Shown here one piece after another: positions 8,807-18,310 of a DNA stretch of 59,618 nucleotides; position 1 is the stretch's first letter, and every line of letters starts with the position of its first letter. This DNA is from Deltaproteobacteria bacterium. GTDB lineage: Bacteria > SAR324 > XYD2-FULL-50-16. The position numbers and the translations under genes were made by a program. The notes under the pieces are model-generated. The model was not told where the DNA came from and did not search any database. It worked only from the letters and a program-made list of their open reading frames with translations. Location: assembly GCA_018657625.1 (NCBI GenBank), contig JABHWU010000114.1, forward strand, positions 1-59,618. Direction: 5' to 3'.

Positions 8807-9886
8807 ATGAAAAAATGCACGCTTTTTTTGATGATTAGTATCATCATTACCTGTTCTGCCAGTGGCATCACCAGGAGTAATCTGGACCGTCCATTAATGA
8901 TTGGGCCGCAATATCCAATGATGTACTTCACTACTTTTTTTGTGCCTGATTCAGCCTTTACACTTTCCGAGGGAGATTTCTTTTTTCAAGTGACCTATTT
9001 GGAAAATAATGCTTTCAGTTATACCAGTGATGCTTTAAAATATTCAAACCCGGATGCCCCTCCCGGTGAATTCACCGGTAATTCCAATGAAGGATATTCT
9101 GTATATTTGGATGCTGAAATATCCAGACGCATTTTAAGGACTCAGGTTGGAATATCAGATGGACTTGAATTGCAGTTTGTATTTAGAGATTTTAAAATTG
9201 GCAGTGGAAGCTGGGATTCCAAAATAGAATCCTTTCACGAAAGTTTTCAACTTGGAAATCAAAATCGGGAATTTGCTGAACTGGATGAACTACATATTTA
9301 TATTAGAAATAATGAGACCGGAGAAAATGAATATGTCATTACTAAAAATATGAAGGAATACCGTAAGGAATCCATAACTTTGGCTTTTAAAATGTCTGTT
9401 TCAACCAGTGAAGATGATGCACTTTCTCTCACAATTGCCTCAAATTATGGTGACTATTTATTAAAGGAATTAAATGAAGTGAAAAAGGAAGGTGAATCAG
9501 ACCATAAAAACTTTGATGATTATGTTCTGGCTTTGAATTACTCTTCAATTTTTGAAAATTGGTCTTTACACGCAGCCGTGTCCAGGGCATTTATAAAAAA
9601 TTCATTTTTAGAAAATACCGCTAAACATATTGACTATTCTTTTCTGGGGATCAACTGGCATATCGTTCAGGATTGGGATATTATGATTCAGGGGCTTCGA
9701 TATTCCAGTATTTATCCTTCCGATAGTGCCTCAAATATAGATTTTACCATTGGTGAATTCACCTTGGGAGCCAGAGCATTTATAACGGATGAAACTGCCT
9801 TTGAAATTGGTTTTGTAGAAAATATAACACAGGGAGCTCAAAATACAGATATCGCTTTCTTTTCCAGTCTTTTAATGACCTTCTAA
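8807..9886 (+). CDS. Putative outer-membrane beta-barrel protein (DUF3187-like)
   Basis: This 359-residue protein has a signal peptide (MKKCTLFLMISIIITCSASG). An N-terminal motif (DRPLMIGPQYPMMYFTTFFV) is followed by alternating amphipathic strands and a C-terminus ending in an aromatic (SSLLMTF), typical of outer-membrane barrels. The opening motif and length resemble DUF3187 proteins, which lack a known biochemical role. The match is made from memory of the pattern. It sits alone, with rlpA divergent and a YejM-like gene convergent 29 bp away. Confidence 0.6.
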   Translation: MKKCTLFLMISIIITCSASGITRSNLDRPLMIGPQYPMMYFTTFFVPDSAFTLSEGDFFFQVTYLENNAFSYTSDALKYSNPDAPPGEFTGNSNEGYSVYLDAEISRRILRTQVGISDGLELQFVFRDFKIGSGSWDSKIESFHESFQLGNQNREFAELDELHIYIRNNETGENEYVITKNMKEYRKESITLAFKMSVSTSEDDALSLTIASNYGDYLLKELNEVKKEGESDHKNFDDYVLALNYSSIFENWSLHAAVSRAFIKNSFLENTAKHIDYSFLGINWHIVQDWDIMIQGLRYSSIYPSDSASNIDFTIGEFTLGARAFITDETAFEIGFVENITQGAQNTDIAFFSSLLMTF

Positions 9887-9915
9887 TGATTATTACAGGT
9901 CGGATACTATTGGTT

Positions 9916-11811
9916 TCATTTCAGGAACTTTTGAAAAATTGTAAACATCTTTAAAATCTTGGGGGTATATTCAGTGATAATAAGGTCTGGGTTATCCACC
10001 GGTTCGTCATTATAGCCTGTTACCTTATAATATGAAATTAATTCAAAGGGTGTATAGTCAATTTTGTAGTGATTATCGATCAGTACCCGATTCGCAGCAC
10101 CACCTGCCATTATAAAATCTCTGGGCTGCCTGTTTACTAAAGATTGTCCAGCTGTATGATGTTCTGTTTTATAACTGTCTCCTATCAAATCGATTAATGT
10201 TGCTGATATGTCTAAATGGGATGTCAGGGTTGTGATTGTTTGTTTTTGGCTACCAGGGTGTGCAAGCACAAACGGAACTTTGAGTTGTTCATTAGTAAAA
10301 GCACTGGCATGCCCCCAATGACCATGTTCGTATTTTTCAGAACCGTGATCACTGGTCAACATAATGATGGAATTATCAAAATAGTGATGCTTTTCCAATT
10401 GTTGATATATATTTCCAAGCAGGGAATCAACATAATCAACGGCATTTCGATACTCATTGTACCCACGTTCTCTGTCCTCTTTTTTTTGGGGATCAAATAT
10501 AATACCTGTTTTACTTGGTTGATACTTATTAAAAGCAGGATGAGTAAAATGGGGAAGATGGGTTGAATCGTAAAAAACCATTAGGAATAGTGGCTTATCC
10601 GGATTGTTTTGATGGTTTTCCAATATATCAATGGCACGTTTGGTAACCATTTTATCACTTTTAATGGAACTGTAATCAAGTTCATCTTCAATGTATTGTT
10701 TAACAGTAGAGAAAACTACCTGATCAGTTCCCATCCAACCAAGGCTTTTTGAAGATAAAATATTGATTTGATATTGGTAGCTGAATAATGCCTCAAAAAT
10801 TACTGGAGACACTTTAGCTTTGGAAAAAAAGGTCATATAATTTGGAGGTAAGCCATAAAGTATAGAAAACAAAGCCTGGGTCGTTCCATTTGAACCTGAA
10901 AAATGATTCACAAAATTTAAAGATCTTTGATTGAGTGCCTTATAGCTGTTTGGCATCAGTTGTTCCGAATAAACATCTTGTCTTAAAGCATCAGACATTA
11001 GAAGTATGATATTAGGTAACTGTTGTTTGCTATCCTTGATACTCGGGGTAAAAGGGCTTAAGGGATAATGAATATTCTTTTTTGCAAGTTTGAGTAATGG
11101 TTGATAATTTTTAGGGGTTCTCTGTTTGAAACCCATTTTATTAAAAAACCGTCCTCCCTGACTGGTCATATAAAAGGGAAGCCTTTTAGCAAGCGTATGG
11201 ACGGAGATATTTTTGTTATAAAGCAACCAGGCAAATGTAAATTTATCCAGAGTGGCTATGGTCAGGATCAAAAATAAAAGAAGAATTTTTTTGAAATAAG
11301 ATCGAAAGGTAGTTTCAAAAAGAACTTGAATCTTTGATTGGATGACCCAGCTGTAAATAATGTAAGTGACGCTTGAAGCCAGCATTATTATTAAAACGAT
11401 TACCAGGATTTCTTTAAAACCGATACCTAGTACCTGTAAAGCCCGTGGTTGAGTGAATATTTTAATGATGAAACTATTAATATGAAATTTGAACTGATTA
11501 AAGGCGATCTTGTCGATAAATACGTATGTAAACAATATACCCGTTAAAAGACTAAAAAAAAGACGAAAAATTAATTTTGGCAAAATTTTATATATCAAGT
11601 ATAATACAGGAAAAAAGACCAGGGTTAGGTACAAAGGGTTAAAAAAAGCAGTTATTATTAGAAAAACATTAATCAATACACTGTTTTCAAAAATATCACT
11701 GTTGATAAAGGTTAATGACTGTAAAAATAAAATAAATCCTGTATAGATCGCCATCAAAAAAACTGAATATCCATTTTCGGATTTTGGGGATTTAAAAAAA
11801 CGGAAGATCAT
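9916..11811 (-). CDS. YejM/LtaS-like inner-membrane sulfatase-fold hydrolase
   Basis: This 631-residue protein has about five membrane segments in its first 200 residues and a periplasmic alkaline-phosphatase-superfamily domain (about 260-600). The linker (KRLPFYMTSQGGRFFNKMGF) and the start of the domain (PNIILLMSDALRQDVY) follow the layout of YejM/PbgA, a regulator of lipopolysaccharide synthesis. Unlike enterobacterial YejM, which has lost its metal site, this protein keeps a Thr pair in the nucleophile region (GSNGTTQALFSILYG) and the metal ligands TSDHGSE and HGHWGH. It may therefore be an active phospho- or sulfo-hydrolase or transferase, closer in chemistry to LtaS. Neighbouring lipid-sugar genes suggest an envelope substrate. 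Confidence 0.8.
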   Translation of the reverse strand: MIFRFFKSPKSENGYSVFLMAIYTGFILFLQSLTFINSDIFENSVLINVFLIITAFFNPLYLTLVFFPVLYLIYKILPKLIFRLFFSLLTGILFTYVFIDKIAFNQFKFHINSFIIKIFTQPRALQVLGIGFKEILVIVLIIMLASSVTYIIYSWVIQSKIQVLFETTFRSYFKKILLLFLILTIATLDKFTFAWLLYNKNISVHTLAKRLPFYMTSQGGRFFNKMGFKQRTPKNYQPLLKLAKKNIHYPLSPFTPSIKDSKQQLPNIILLMSDALRQDVYSEQLMPNSYKALNQRSLNFVNHFSGSNGTTQALFSILYGLPPNYMTFFSKAKVSPVIFEALFSYQYQINILSSKSLGWMGTDQVVFSTVKQYIEDELDYSSIKSDKMVTKRAIDILENHQNNPDKPLFLMVFYDSTHLPHFTHPAFNKYQPSKTGIIFDPQKKEDRERGYNEYRNAVDYVDSLLGNIYQQLEKHHYFDNSIIMLTSDHGSEKYEHGHWGHASAFTNEQLKVPFVLAHPGSQKQTITTLTSHLDISATLIDLIGDSYKTEHHTAGQSLVNRQPRDFIMAGGAANRVLIDNHYKIDYTPFELISYYKVTGYNDEPVDNPDLIITEYTPKILKMFTIFQKFLK

Positions 11812-11993
11812 ATTAGACTTTTTAGGAGTTATTTAAAAATTGCGTTTCATAAAAATTCCTTAGAATCATCAAAAAAAAGTATTATAAAACTGATACCAGT
11901 TGCATTTTGTTAATATTTGTTAAAAACTTTCAATATCTGGAATAGTCGTTGGCTCATGCCATCCTTCTTTTATTAATCATCACTCCTAAACTA

Positions 11994-13586
11994 ATGAGCA
12001 AATATCTTTCTTTCGTCAAGGATCATCAGTCACTATGGTTAATTTTGCTGGTTACTTTTTTTTCCCATTCTATCATTGCGCTAATTCCACCACTTCAAGG
12101 TGATGAAGCCTATTTTTGGGAATGGTCCAGACATTTATCCCTGGGGTATTATTCTCATCCACCAATGACAGGTTGGCTGATTGCTCTCATTACGTCTATA
12201 TTTGATGTTAGTAAATACACCATAAGATTAACGTCAATTTTATTGCATTTGATTACTTTATGTTATGTCTACTTACTGGCTTTGGAAACCATCAATAGCA
12301 AGAAAATCGCAAATGTTTCTGTTTTACTGCTGGCATTAATGCCATTATCACTGGTATTTGGGACAGCAATTACTACGGATTCCAGTTTAATCGCTTTTTA
12401 TACAGTATCTGTTTACTATACCAGAAAGGCGATTATTTTAAATGACAAAAAGTTCTGGTATCTGGCCGCTATTTTTTGCGGGGGCATGTTATTGAGTAAA
12501 TTCATGGCCCTACTTTTTTTCCCTGGTGTTTTTCTGTTTTTAACAGTTAATTCTAAATATCGTCACTTGTTACTAAGCAAGGAACCGTATCTTGCGGCTG
12601 CTATTGCCTTATTTTTGTTCAGTCCATTTATTTACTGGAATGCCCAAAACGATTGGTTAACTGTCCAGTTCAATTTTTTTGTCAGACAGAAAGGACAGTC
12701 TATCAGTTGGGAAAAACCATTTATTTATATATTGGGGCAAATGGCAATTGCTGTACCTTTATTATGGATATTAATGCTTGATGTCATGATCCGGAATTTT
12801 AAGCGATTTTCCAAACAAACCCACTCAATCAATAATGAAACACAAAACCGGTCTGCATCATTGTTATTTCTTTCTTACCTGGTAGGGTTTCCTCTGTTTT
12901 TCTTCCTGTTGATATCCATCAAGGTACGAGTTGGCGCACATTGGGCTGCAATTGTCTATCCATCATCTTGTATCCTGATTAGCTGTTGGTTTTTTTTAAT
13001 CAAGGGCAAAATCCAACCGGCAATTGTTAGAATGAAAACTTTTATCAGCAGCCTTGTATTCGCCGGCTTAATTTTAGTGATTGGTATTTGGGTCTTAATT
13101 CATCCAAAATCCATAATGCCTGATAAATATATTTACACACCGAGTTTACAGGATAAACAGCCGATTTTGTCCCATTACTATGGGTGGCCGGAAATTGGGC
13201 AGCATATCTCAAAACTGGAGCAAGAGTGGCGTGCAAAACCGGAAGGTTTTTTCTTTACTTCAAAGGATTATAGTCTTGCTTCAACACTGGCTTTTTATGC
13301 ACCAACCCATCCACAGTTTTACCTGATGAACTTTCCTCGGGATGGCATCCATGGGAAAGATTTTCTAATTTGGGAAAAAAGCAAGAAAAAACCGGGAGCG
13401 AATACCATATATATCACAGATACAAAAAATTCTTATCAAAACCGGTTATCTGGTTTTTTTGAAAAATTGAAAGAATTACCGCCATTTGTTGTTCGTGATG
13501 ATGATGGCCGAATTCTAAGGATATTCTATTTAACACTTGGTTTAAACTACCTTGGTGGAGAACCGGACAATTTATCAATTTTTTAA
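11994..13586 (+). CDS. GT39/PMT-family membrane glycosyltransferase
   Basis: ATG 11994 is preferred. An in-frame TTG at 11949 would add 15 residues, and neither has a good ribosome-binding site. The 530-residue product has about eleven membrane segments. It carries the first-loop acidic motif of the ArnT/PMT family (PPLQGDEAYFWEWSRHLSLG followed by YYSHPPMTGWLIA), a second conserved loop (AITTDSSLIAFYTVSVYY), and a C-terminal periplasmic domain from about residue 380. These enzymes transfer a sugar from a polyprenyl-phosphate carrier to lipid A or protein. It lies 14 bp before the gmhB-like gene, suggesting a shared transcript for surface glycan assembly. The acceptor is unknown. Confidence 0.85.
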   Translation: MSKYLSFVKDHQSLWLILLVTFFSHSIIALIPPLQGDEAYFWEWSRHLSLGYYSHPPMTGWLIALITSIFDVSKYTIRLTSILLHLITLCYVYLLALETINSKKIANVSVLLLALMPLSLVFGTAITTDSSLIAFYTVSVYYTRKAIILNDKKFWYLAAIFCGGMLLSKFMALLFFPGVFLFLTVNSKYRHLLLSKEPYLAAAIALFLFSPFIYWNAQNDWLTVQFNFFVRQKGQSISWEKPFIYILGQMAIAVPLLWILMLDVMIRNFKRFSKQTHSINNETQNRSASLLFLSYLVGFPLFFFLLISIKVRVGAHWAAIVYPSSCILISCWFFLIKGKIQPAIVRMKTFISSLVFAGLILVIGIWVLIHPKSIMPDKYIYTPSLQDKQPILSHYYGWPEIGQHISKLEQEWRAKPEGFFFTSKDYSLASTLAFYAPTHPQFYLMNFPRDGIHGKDFLIWEKSKKKPGANTIYITDTKNSYQNRLSGFFEKLKELPPFVVRDDDGRILRIFYLTLGLNYLGGEPDNLSIF

Positions 13587-13600
13587 TTTTTAAAACGCTA

Positions 13601-14188
13601 ATGACGAACCAGACAAAGTTACAAGCCGCTGTTTTTTTAGATCGGGATGGGGTACTGATTCATGACGTTGACTATCTTTCTGATCTAAAAGATATTCACA
13701 TATATGAAGACGTTCCTGAAGCCTTATCTAAATTGAAAAAAGCCGGATTTTTATTAATTATGGTTACCAATCAATCTGGTGTGGCCCGGGGGTATTTTGA
13801 TGAAAAGTTTGTTGAAGCAAGCTATGGAAATATTCAGGCTAGTTTGCAAAATCAGTCAGCAACTTTAGATGGTATGTATTTTTGCCCCCATCATATCATA
13901 GGAAGGCCTCCCTATAATATAAAGTGTAATTGCAGAAAACCTTTACCAGGTATGATTTTAGAAGCAGAGAAACAGTTTAATATTGATTTATCCCGATCCT
14001 ATATGCTTGGAGATAAACTGTGTGATGTTGAATTGGCAAAAAACAGTAGGACAGTAGGCCTCTTACTGAAAACAGGGTATGGAAAATCTCAAGCCGCTGT
14101 GATTTCAGAAAAATACCCGGATGTGAAAATCTTTAACCGTTTTTTTGAAGCCGCCAATTATATACTGGATCAAGCGTATCAAGGTTAA
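13601..14188 (+). CDS. gmhB: D-glycero-D-manno-heptose-1,7-bisphosphate 7-phosphatase (HAD)
   Basis: This 195-residue HAD-IIIA phosphatase has the catalytic motif FLDRDGVL (nucleophile and acid/base Asp), motif II MVTNQSGVARGYF, the zinc loop CPHH...CNCRKP that marks GmhB, and motif III YMLGDKLCDVELAKN. GmhB dephosphorylates heptose bisphosphate in ADP-heptose synthesis for the LPS core. Its length is usual. Its stop overlaps the convergent MltD-like gene by 4 bp. Other HAD-IIIA histidinol-phosphatase-type enzymes share the zinc loop, so the exact sugar is likely but not proven. Confidence 0.88.
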   Translation: MTNQTKLQAAVFLDRDGVLIHDVDYLSDLKDIHIYEDVPEALSKLKKAGFLLIMVTNQSGVARGYFDEKFVEASYGNIQASLQNQSATLDGMYFCPHHIIGRPPYNIKCNCRKPLPGMILEAEKQFNIDLSRSYMLGDKLCDVELAKNSRTVGLLLKTGYGKSQAAVISEKYPDVKIFNRFFEAANYILDQAYQG

Positions 14189-16101
14189 CTGTTTTCCTCA
14201 GTGGTATTATCCTCTTTAATAACTGGTACCAATAGTTGTTGCCCCGGCCTCAAATTATTAAAATCAGTTTTAACATTGTATTTTTTTATTAGCCAAAATG
14301 GTAGTTCAAACACTGAGTTACAGAGCATCCATATGTTATCACCACGCTTGATTTTATAAATCTGAATACTGTCAATTTTAAAAACCTCTGCAAAGTCTGC
14401 CTCTATCTCTTTATGATATTCATAACGTCTTTCTTCAAATTTAGACTCTGACACCTTATCTAATGGTATCACCAATTGATGATCAGTTTTAATTTGTTGT
14501 CTGAAAGATAAATCATTAATTTTTCGGATTTGATTAGTTGGTATTTCCAACCAATGCGCATAATGCCCTAATGTTTCACCTGCTTCAATTGAAATAACAC
14601 CATAACGAATACTATTTTTTGAAAATATCCGATCAACCTGTAAATTTCCACTAACGATATTGGGATTGACCTGAGCCAGTTGACTTAGATGTTTGTCTGC
14701 TTCCTGAATAGGCACTTCTTGAAGTTCTTGTTTACGGCTGGTTTTATATTTAGCCAGGAGGATGGCTGCCTCCTCAACTGTCGGAACGCGTAATACCTGG
14801 CCGGCATATATTCTAGCTCTTGAATCAAGATTATTTGCTAAAATGAGATGATTTTTAGGAACCCGCAATCGTTTTGAAATTGAAATAATCGTATCTCTTC
14901 TCTGTACACGGTAAAATGCCAATCTTTTTTGATGGTCCGTAAATAGCTCCGAAGGCATTTCAGTAGCTTTGTTAAGGTATTTCTTTTCATTGGGAACCCG
15001 TAATAAATAACCGACGGGGATAAATTTCTGTTCTTCAAATACTGTTGATTTTAAGGCCGGATTTAGATCTTGAAGCCTTCCAAGGGGGATACCGAAATAA
15101 TCGGTAATTTTTTTTGCAGATGCAAATCCAGGCATTTCAATCGCTTTGGTATGAGTTGCAGAAGCTAGTACTAAATCACCAAAATATTTTTTGTAATTTT
15201 TTGCAACTTCTCGCGCAGCTAAAAATTCAGAGTAGAAATTCCTGGAAGCAAATTTAAATAGTCTTCCCTGGTATTGATTAAAGATACTCTCATAATTATG
15301 ATATTTTTTCCAGGCACGCTTCATACCATTGAGGCCATGATTGTATGATGTAATTGACATCGGCCAGTCCTGTAGTGTCTGATAACTGTTTTTCAGATAT
15401 TTCGTGGCAGCATAGGTTGCCCGAATCGGATCTCTGCGTTCATCCACTTCATAATTTATGGTCATGTATCTGCGACCGGTAGAACGCGTGAATTGCCAGA
15501 TGCCGGATGCTCCAAATTTACTGTAAGCTTTGTAGTTAAATGAAGATTCTACATGGGGAATATAGGCTAAATCTACTGGCAATCCATTTTGTTTAAAAAT
15601 TGACTTTATTTGTTCGATAAAAGCCCCCGAACGGATAACTCCATTGATAAATCGATCCCGCTGTCCTTTTTGAATCCTGATGTTTTTGACTGCAGTCTTG
15701 TATGTTTTGGGACCGTTGTAGTATTTTTTCCACAAATTAACAACTTTCAACTCCTCGGGTGTTGAAGGAGGAAACGAGTTCGAGAGTTTTTTGAGAATCG
15801 TTTTGTATTTCTTCAAAGCGACTCTGTTTTTTTGTGAATTTCTTCTTCGGGCGTTTCTGGATGAAGATACTTCTAAAGAAACGACATCGTACACAATATC
15901 AAGTCGATTATTGTCATGAACAATATTTTGTTTTGTTGTATATTGACTGTAAACGGACTTCCAAAAACTAACATTCGCTTCAATACTTTTAAAAACAGGA
16001 AAAGGATCATTATCACACAATGCATTATTTGAAATTGATGCGATTAAAATGAAAAATACTAAGTAGAATTTTACTATAAATGGCTTTAACAGGTTTATCA
16101 T
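14185..16101 (-). CDS. mltD: MltD-like lytic transglycosylase with three LysM domains
   Basis: This 638-residue exported protein has a signal peptide (MINLLKPFIVKFYLVFFILI). The goose-lysozyme/SLT-type catalytic domain (about 140-320) carries the catalytic Glu in IPHVESSFNYKAYSKFGASG, then IWQFTRSTGRRYM and ITSYNHGLNGM. Three LysM repeats bind glycan, at about 400-445 (FYRVQRRDTIISISKRL), 505-555 (YGVISIEAGETLGHYAHWL) and 580-628 (IYKIKRGDNIWMLCN). MltD cleaves peptidoglycan strands from the outer membrane side. No lipobox is obvious in the signal sequence, unlike E. coli MltD. Confidence 0.9.
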   Translation of the reverse strand: MINLLKPFIVKFYLVFFILIASISNNALCDNDPFPVFKSIEANVSFWKSVYSQYTTKQNIVHDNNRLDIVYDVVSLEVSSSRNARRRNSQKNRVALKKYKTILKKLSNSFPPSTPEELKVVNLWKKYYNGPKTYKTAVKNIRIQKGQRDRFINGVIRSGAFIEQIKSIFKQNGLPVDLAYIPHVESSFNYKAYSKFGASGIWQFTRSTGRRYMTINYEVDERRDPIRATYAATKYLKNSYQTLQDWPMSITSYNHGLNGMKRAWKKYHNYESIFNQYQGRLFKFASRNFYSEFLAAREVAKNYKKYFGDLVLASATHTKAIEMPGFASAKKITDYFGIPLGRLQDLNPALKSTVFEEQKFIPVGYLLRVPNEKKYLNKATEMPSELFTDHQKRLAFYRVQRRDTIISISKRLRVPKNHLILANNLDSRARIYAGQVLRVPTVEEAAILLAKYKTSRKQELQEVPIQEADKHLSQLAQVNPNIVSGNLQVDRIFSKNSIRYGVISIEAGETLGHYAHWLEIPTNQIRKINDLSFRQQIKTDHQLVIPLDKVSESKFEERRYEYHKEIEADFAEVFKIDSIQIYKIKRGDNIWMLCNSVFELPFWLIKKYNVKTDFNNLRPGQQLLVPVIKEDNTTEENS

Positions 16102-16492
16102 ATTGTGGTTTTACTAAAATTATCAGAAAAATCATATTCAAGTTGGATTACTGTATCACACTTTTTCAAAAACAGAAGATGCTTTTTTAACTAACTGAAA
16201 CCAATAAATATTTCTGATTTCAAAGTGCCTCAATTGGATTTAAAAAATGTGCGCTTCCATTATGTTGTAGGTTTTTATTTGATTATTGGATGCCTGGAAT
16301 AATGATCGATGAAGAATCTTAAATATTTTATAACCAGTTCAACACCTGTAGAATCGGGATTTCAACCAAAAAAAACTGGCAATAATGAAATATATTAATA
16401 TTATTACATTATATTACTGGACGAAATCAAAGATATATATAAAATTAACTCTGAGTTAAAATCCATAAACAACCTAAGACAATTGAATTTGA
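16102..16492. other. Intergenic gap, likely divergent promoter region
   Basis: This 391-bp gap separates the divergent MltD-like gene and the ABC exporter operon. The last 120 bp is very AT-rich (atatattaatattattacat near 16389), as expected of promoter DNA. I see no gene, RNA or clear operator here. Confidence 0.5.
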
Positions 16493-18310
16493 ATGGCAAG
16501 CAAAATGAAAAAGGCAACCTACCGGGATATTTTATTACTGATTAAGGACTATCGAACTGCTTATATTTGGGCAACGGTATTTTTAATACTTTCCAGCGGT
16601 TTGGGTTTTATAGTGCCATTGATTGGGAAAATTACCATAGATGGTGTTTTAGGAGGAAACACCGAAGAAATTCCTGCAATTGCGCTGGAACTCATTTATT
16701 GGTTGGGAGGGCAAAGTACTGTTTCCCAAAATCTCTGGTTTGCCGGAATTTTTTTAATGGTGGTTAGTTCTCTTAGTGCTTTGTTTTTGTATCTTCGAGA
16801 CCGGTTTACAGCCAAAGCCTGTGAGAAAATTGCAAAAAATTTACGGAATCAACTCTATGATCATCTTCATCATGTTAGTTGTGATTATCATAGCAAAACT
16901 CAAACAGGGGATCTGATTCAAAGATGCAGTTCGGATGTGGAGAATGTGAAGGTTTTTTTATCCAAACAAATCACAGCCATCGGACGATCCATTATTTTGC
17001 TGATTTTGATTGTTCCATTAATGTGGGCGCTTGATATTTGGCTGACATTTCTTTCTTTATTTCTGGTTCCTATTTTAATTTTATTCTCAATTTTTTTCTT
17101 CCGGAAAGTTAAAAATGTTTTCCTGGAAGTTGAAATTGCAGAAGGAGCGCTGACAACCGTTATTCAGGAAAACCTTACTGGAATTAGAGTAGTACGTGCT
17201 TTTGCCCGTCAGGACTTTGAAATTGAAAAGTTCAGTAAATGTAATGAAACTTATAAAGATATTGAATTTAGATTAATAAATATTCTCAGTTGGTTCTGGT
17301 GTGTTACAGATTTTATCTGCATCATTCAAATTGGAGCGGTATTATTTGGTGGCAGTTGGATGGTTAAACAGGGCTCAATTACGATGGGTGTTTTATTTGC
17401 TTTTATTACTTATGTCGGTATGGTTCTTTGGCCCATCAGACATATGGGGAGAATTTTAGCTGATACAGGAAAAGCACTGGTAGCATATGGTAGGATCAGA
17501 GAAGTTATAGATGAACCGCTTGAAACGGATAGTCATTTATTACCAAAAGATTTTCCTCAACGTTTAAAAGGAACCATTGAATTTAAAAATGTTTCATTTA
17601 ATTATCATAATAATCAGTTGGCGCTGGATAATTTTTCCTGTTTTATTAAACCTGGCAGCACTGTTTCCATTATTGGCCCTACCGGCTCCGGGAAGTCAAC
17701 ATTAATTCGATTGTTATTACGGTTATATGATTATCAAAAAGGATCAATTACTATTGATGGTTTTGAACTTAATCAGATCTGTCGTAAAGAAATTCGACGA
17801 CAGATAGGGACAGCATTGCAGGAGCCATTTCTATTTGCCCGAACGGTTAAAGAAAATATTAAACTGAGCCAATTAAAAGCGAATGATAAGGCGGTAGAAA
17901 ATGCTGCCCATACTGCTTGTGTTCATGATGCCATCACTGCTTTTAAAAAGGGTTATGAAACACACATTGGTGAAAAAGGTGTAACCTTGTCAGGGGGGCA
18001 GGCACAAAGAGTCGCTCTCTCAAGAACTTTGCTCAAGGATGCTCCGATATTAGTTTTAGATGATACTTTCAGTGCAGTTGATACCCTTACTGAGCAGAAA
18101 ATATTAGAGACACTGCAACAACGTTTCGGCAAAAAGACGACCTTGATCGTTACGCATCGTTTATCGTGCTGTATTAGATCAGATCAGATTTTGGTAATGG
18201 ATAAAGGCCGTGTGATTCAAAAAGGAGATCACCAAACTTTAAAATCCATCGATGGTTTTTATCAGGATGTCTGGAATATTCAACGGGAAGTAGATAAGGA
18301 AATCTCATGA
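16493..18310 (+). CDS. ABC exporter half-transporter with degenerate catalytic site
   Basis: This 605-residue fused membrane/ATPase subunit has a six-helix exporter domain (about 15-320) and an NBD with Walker A GPTGSGKST (from residue 395), signature LSGGQ (499-503) and Walker B ILVLDDTFSAVDT. The catalytic glutamate is replaced by Asp524, the usual mark of the degenerate ATP site in heterodimeric exporters of the BmrC/BmrD and TM287/TM288 type. The switch His is kept (VTHRLS). The stop overlaps the start of the partner gene as ATGA, so both are translated together. It probably exports a lipophilic compound or lipid. The substrate is unknown. Confidence 0.93.
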   Translation: MASKMKKATYRDILLLIKDYRTAYIWATVFLILSSGLGFIVPLIGKITIDGVLGGNTEEIPAIALELIYWLGGQSTVSQNLWFAGIFLMVVSSLSALFLYLRDRFTAKACEKIAKNLRNQLYDHLHHVSCDYHSKTQTGDLIQRCSSDVENVKVFLSKQITAIGRSIILLILIVPLMWALDIWLTFLSLFLVPILILFSIFFFRKVKNVFLEVEIAEGALTTVIQENLTGIRVVRAFARQDFEIEKFSKCNETYKDIEFRLINILSWFWCVTDFICIIQIGAVLFGGSWMVKQGSITMGVLFAFITYVGMVLWPIRHMGRILADTGKALVAYGRIREVIDEPLETDSHLLPKDFPQRLKGTIEFKNVSFNYHNNQLALDNFSCFIKPGSTVSIIGPTGSGKSTLIRLLLRLYDYQKGSITIDGFELNQICRKEIRRQIGTALQEPFLFARTVKENIKLSQLKANDKAVENAAHTACVHDAITAFKKGYETHIGEKGVTLSGGQAQRVALSRTLLKDAPILVLDDTFSAVDTLTEQKILETLQQRFGKKTTLIVTHRLSCCIRSDQILVMDKGRVIQKGDHQTLKSIDGFYQDVWNIQREVDKEIS

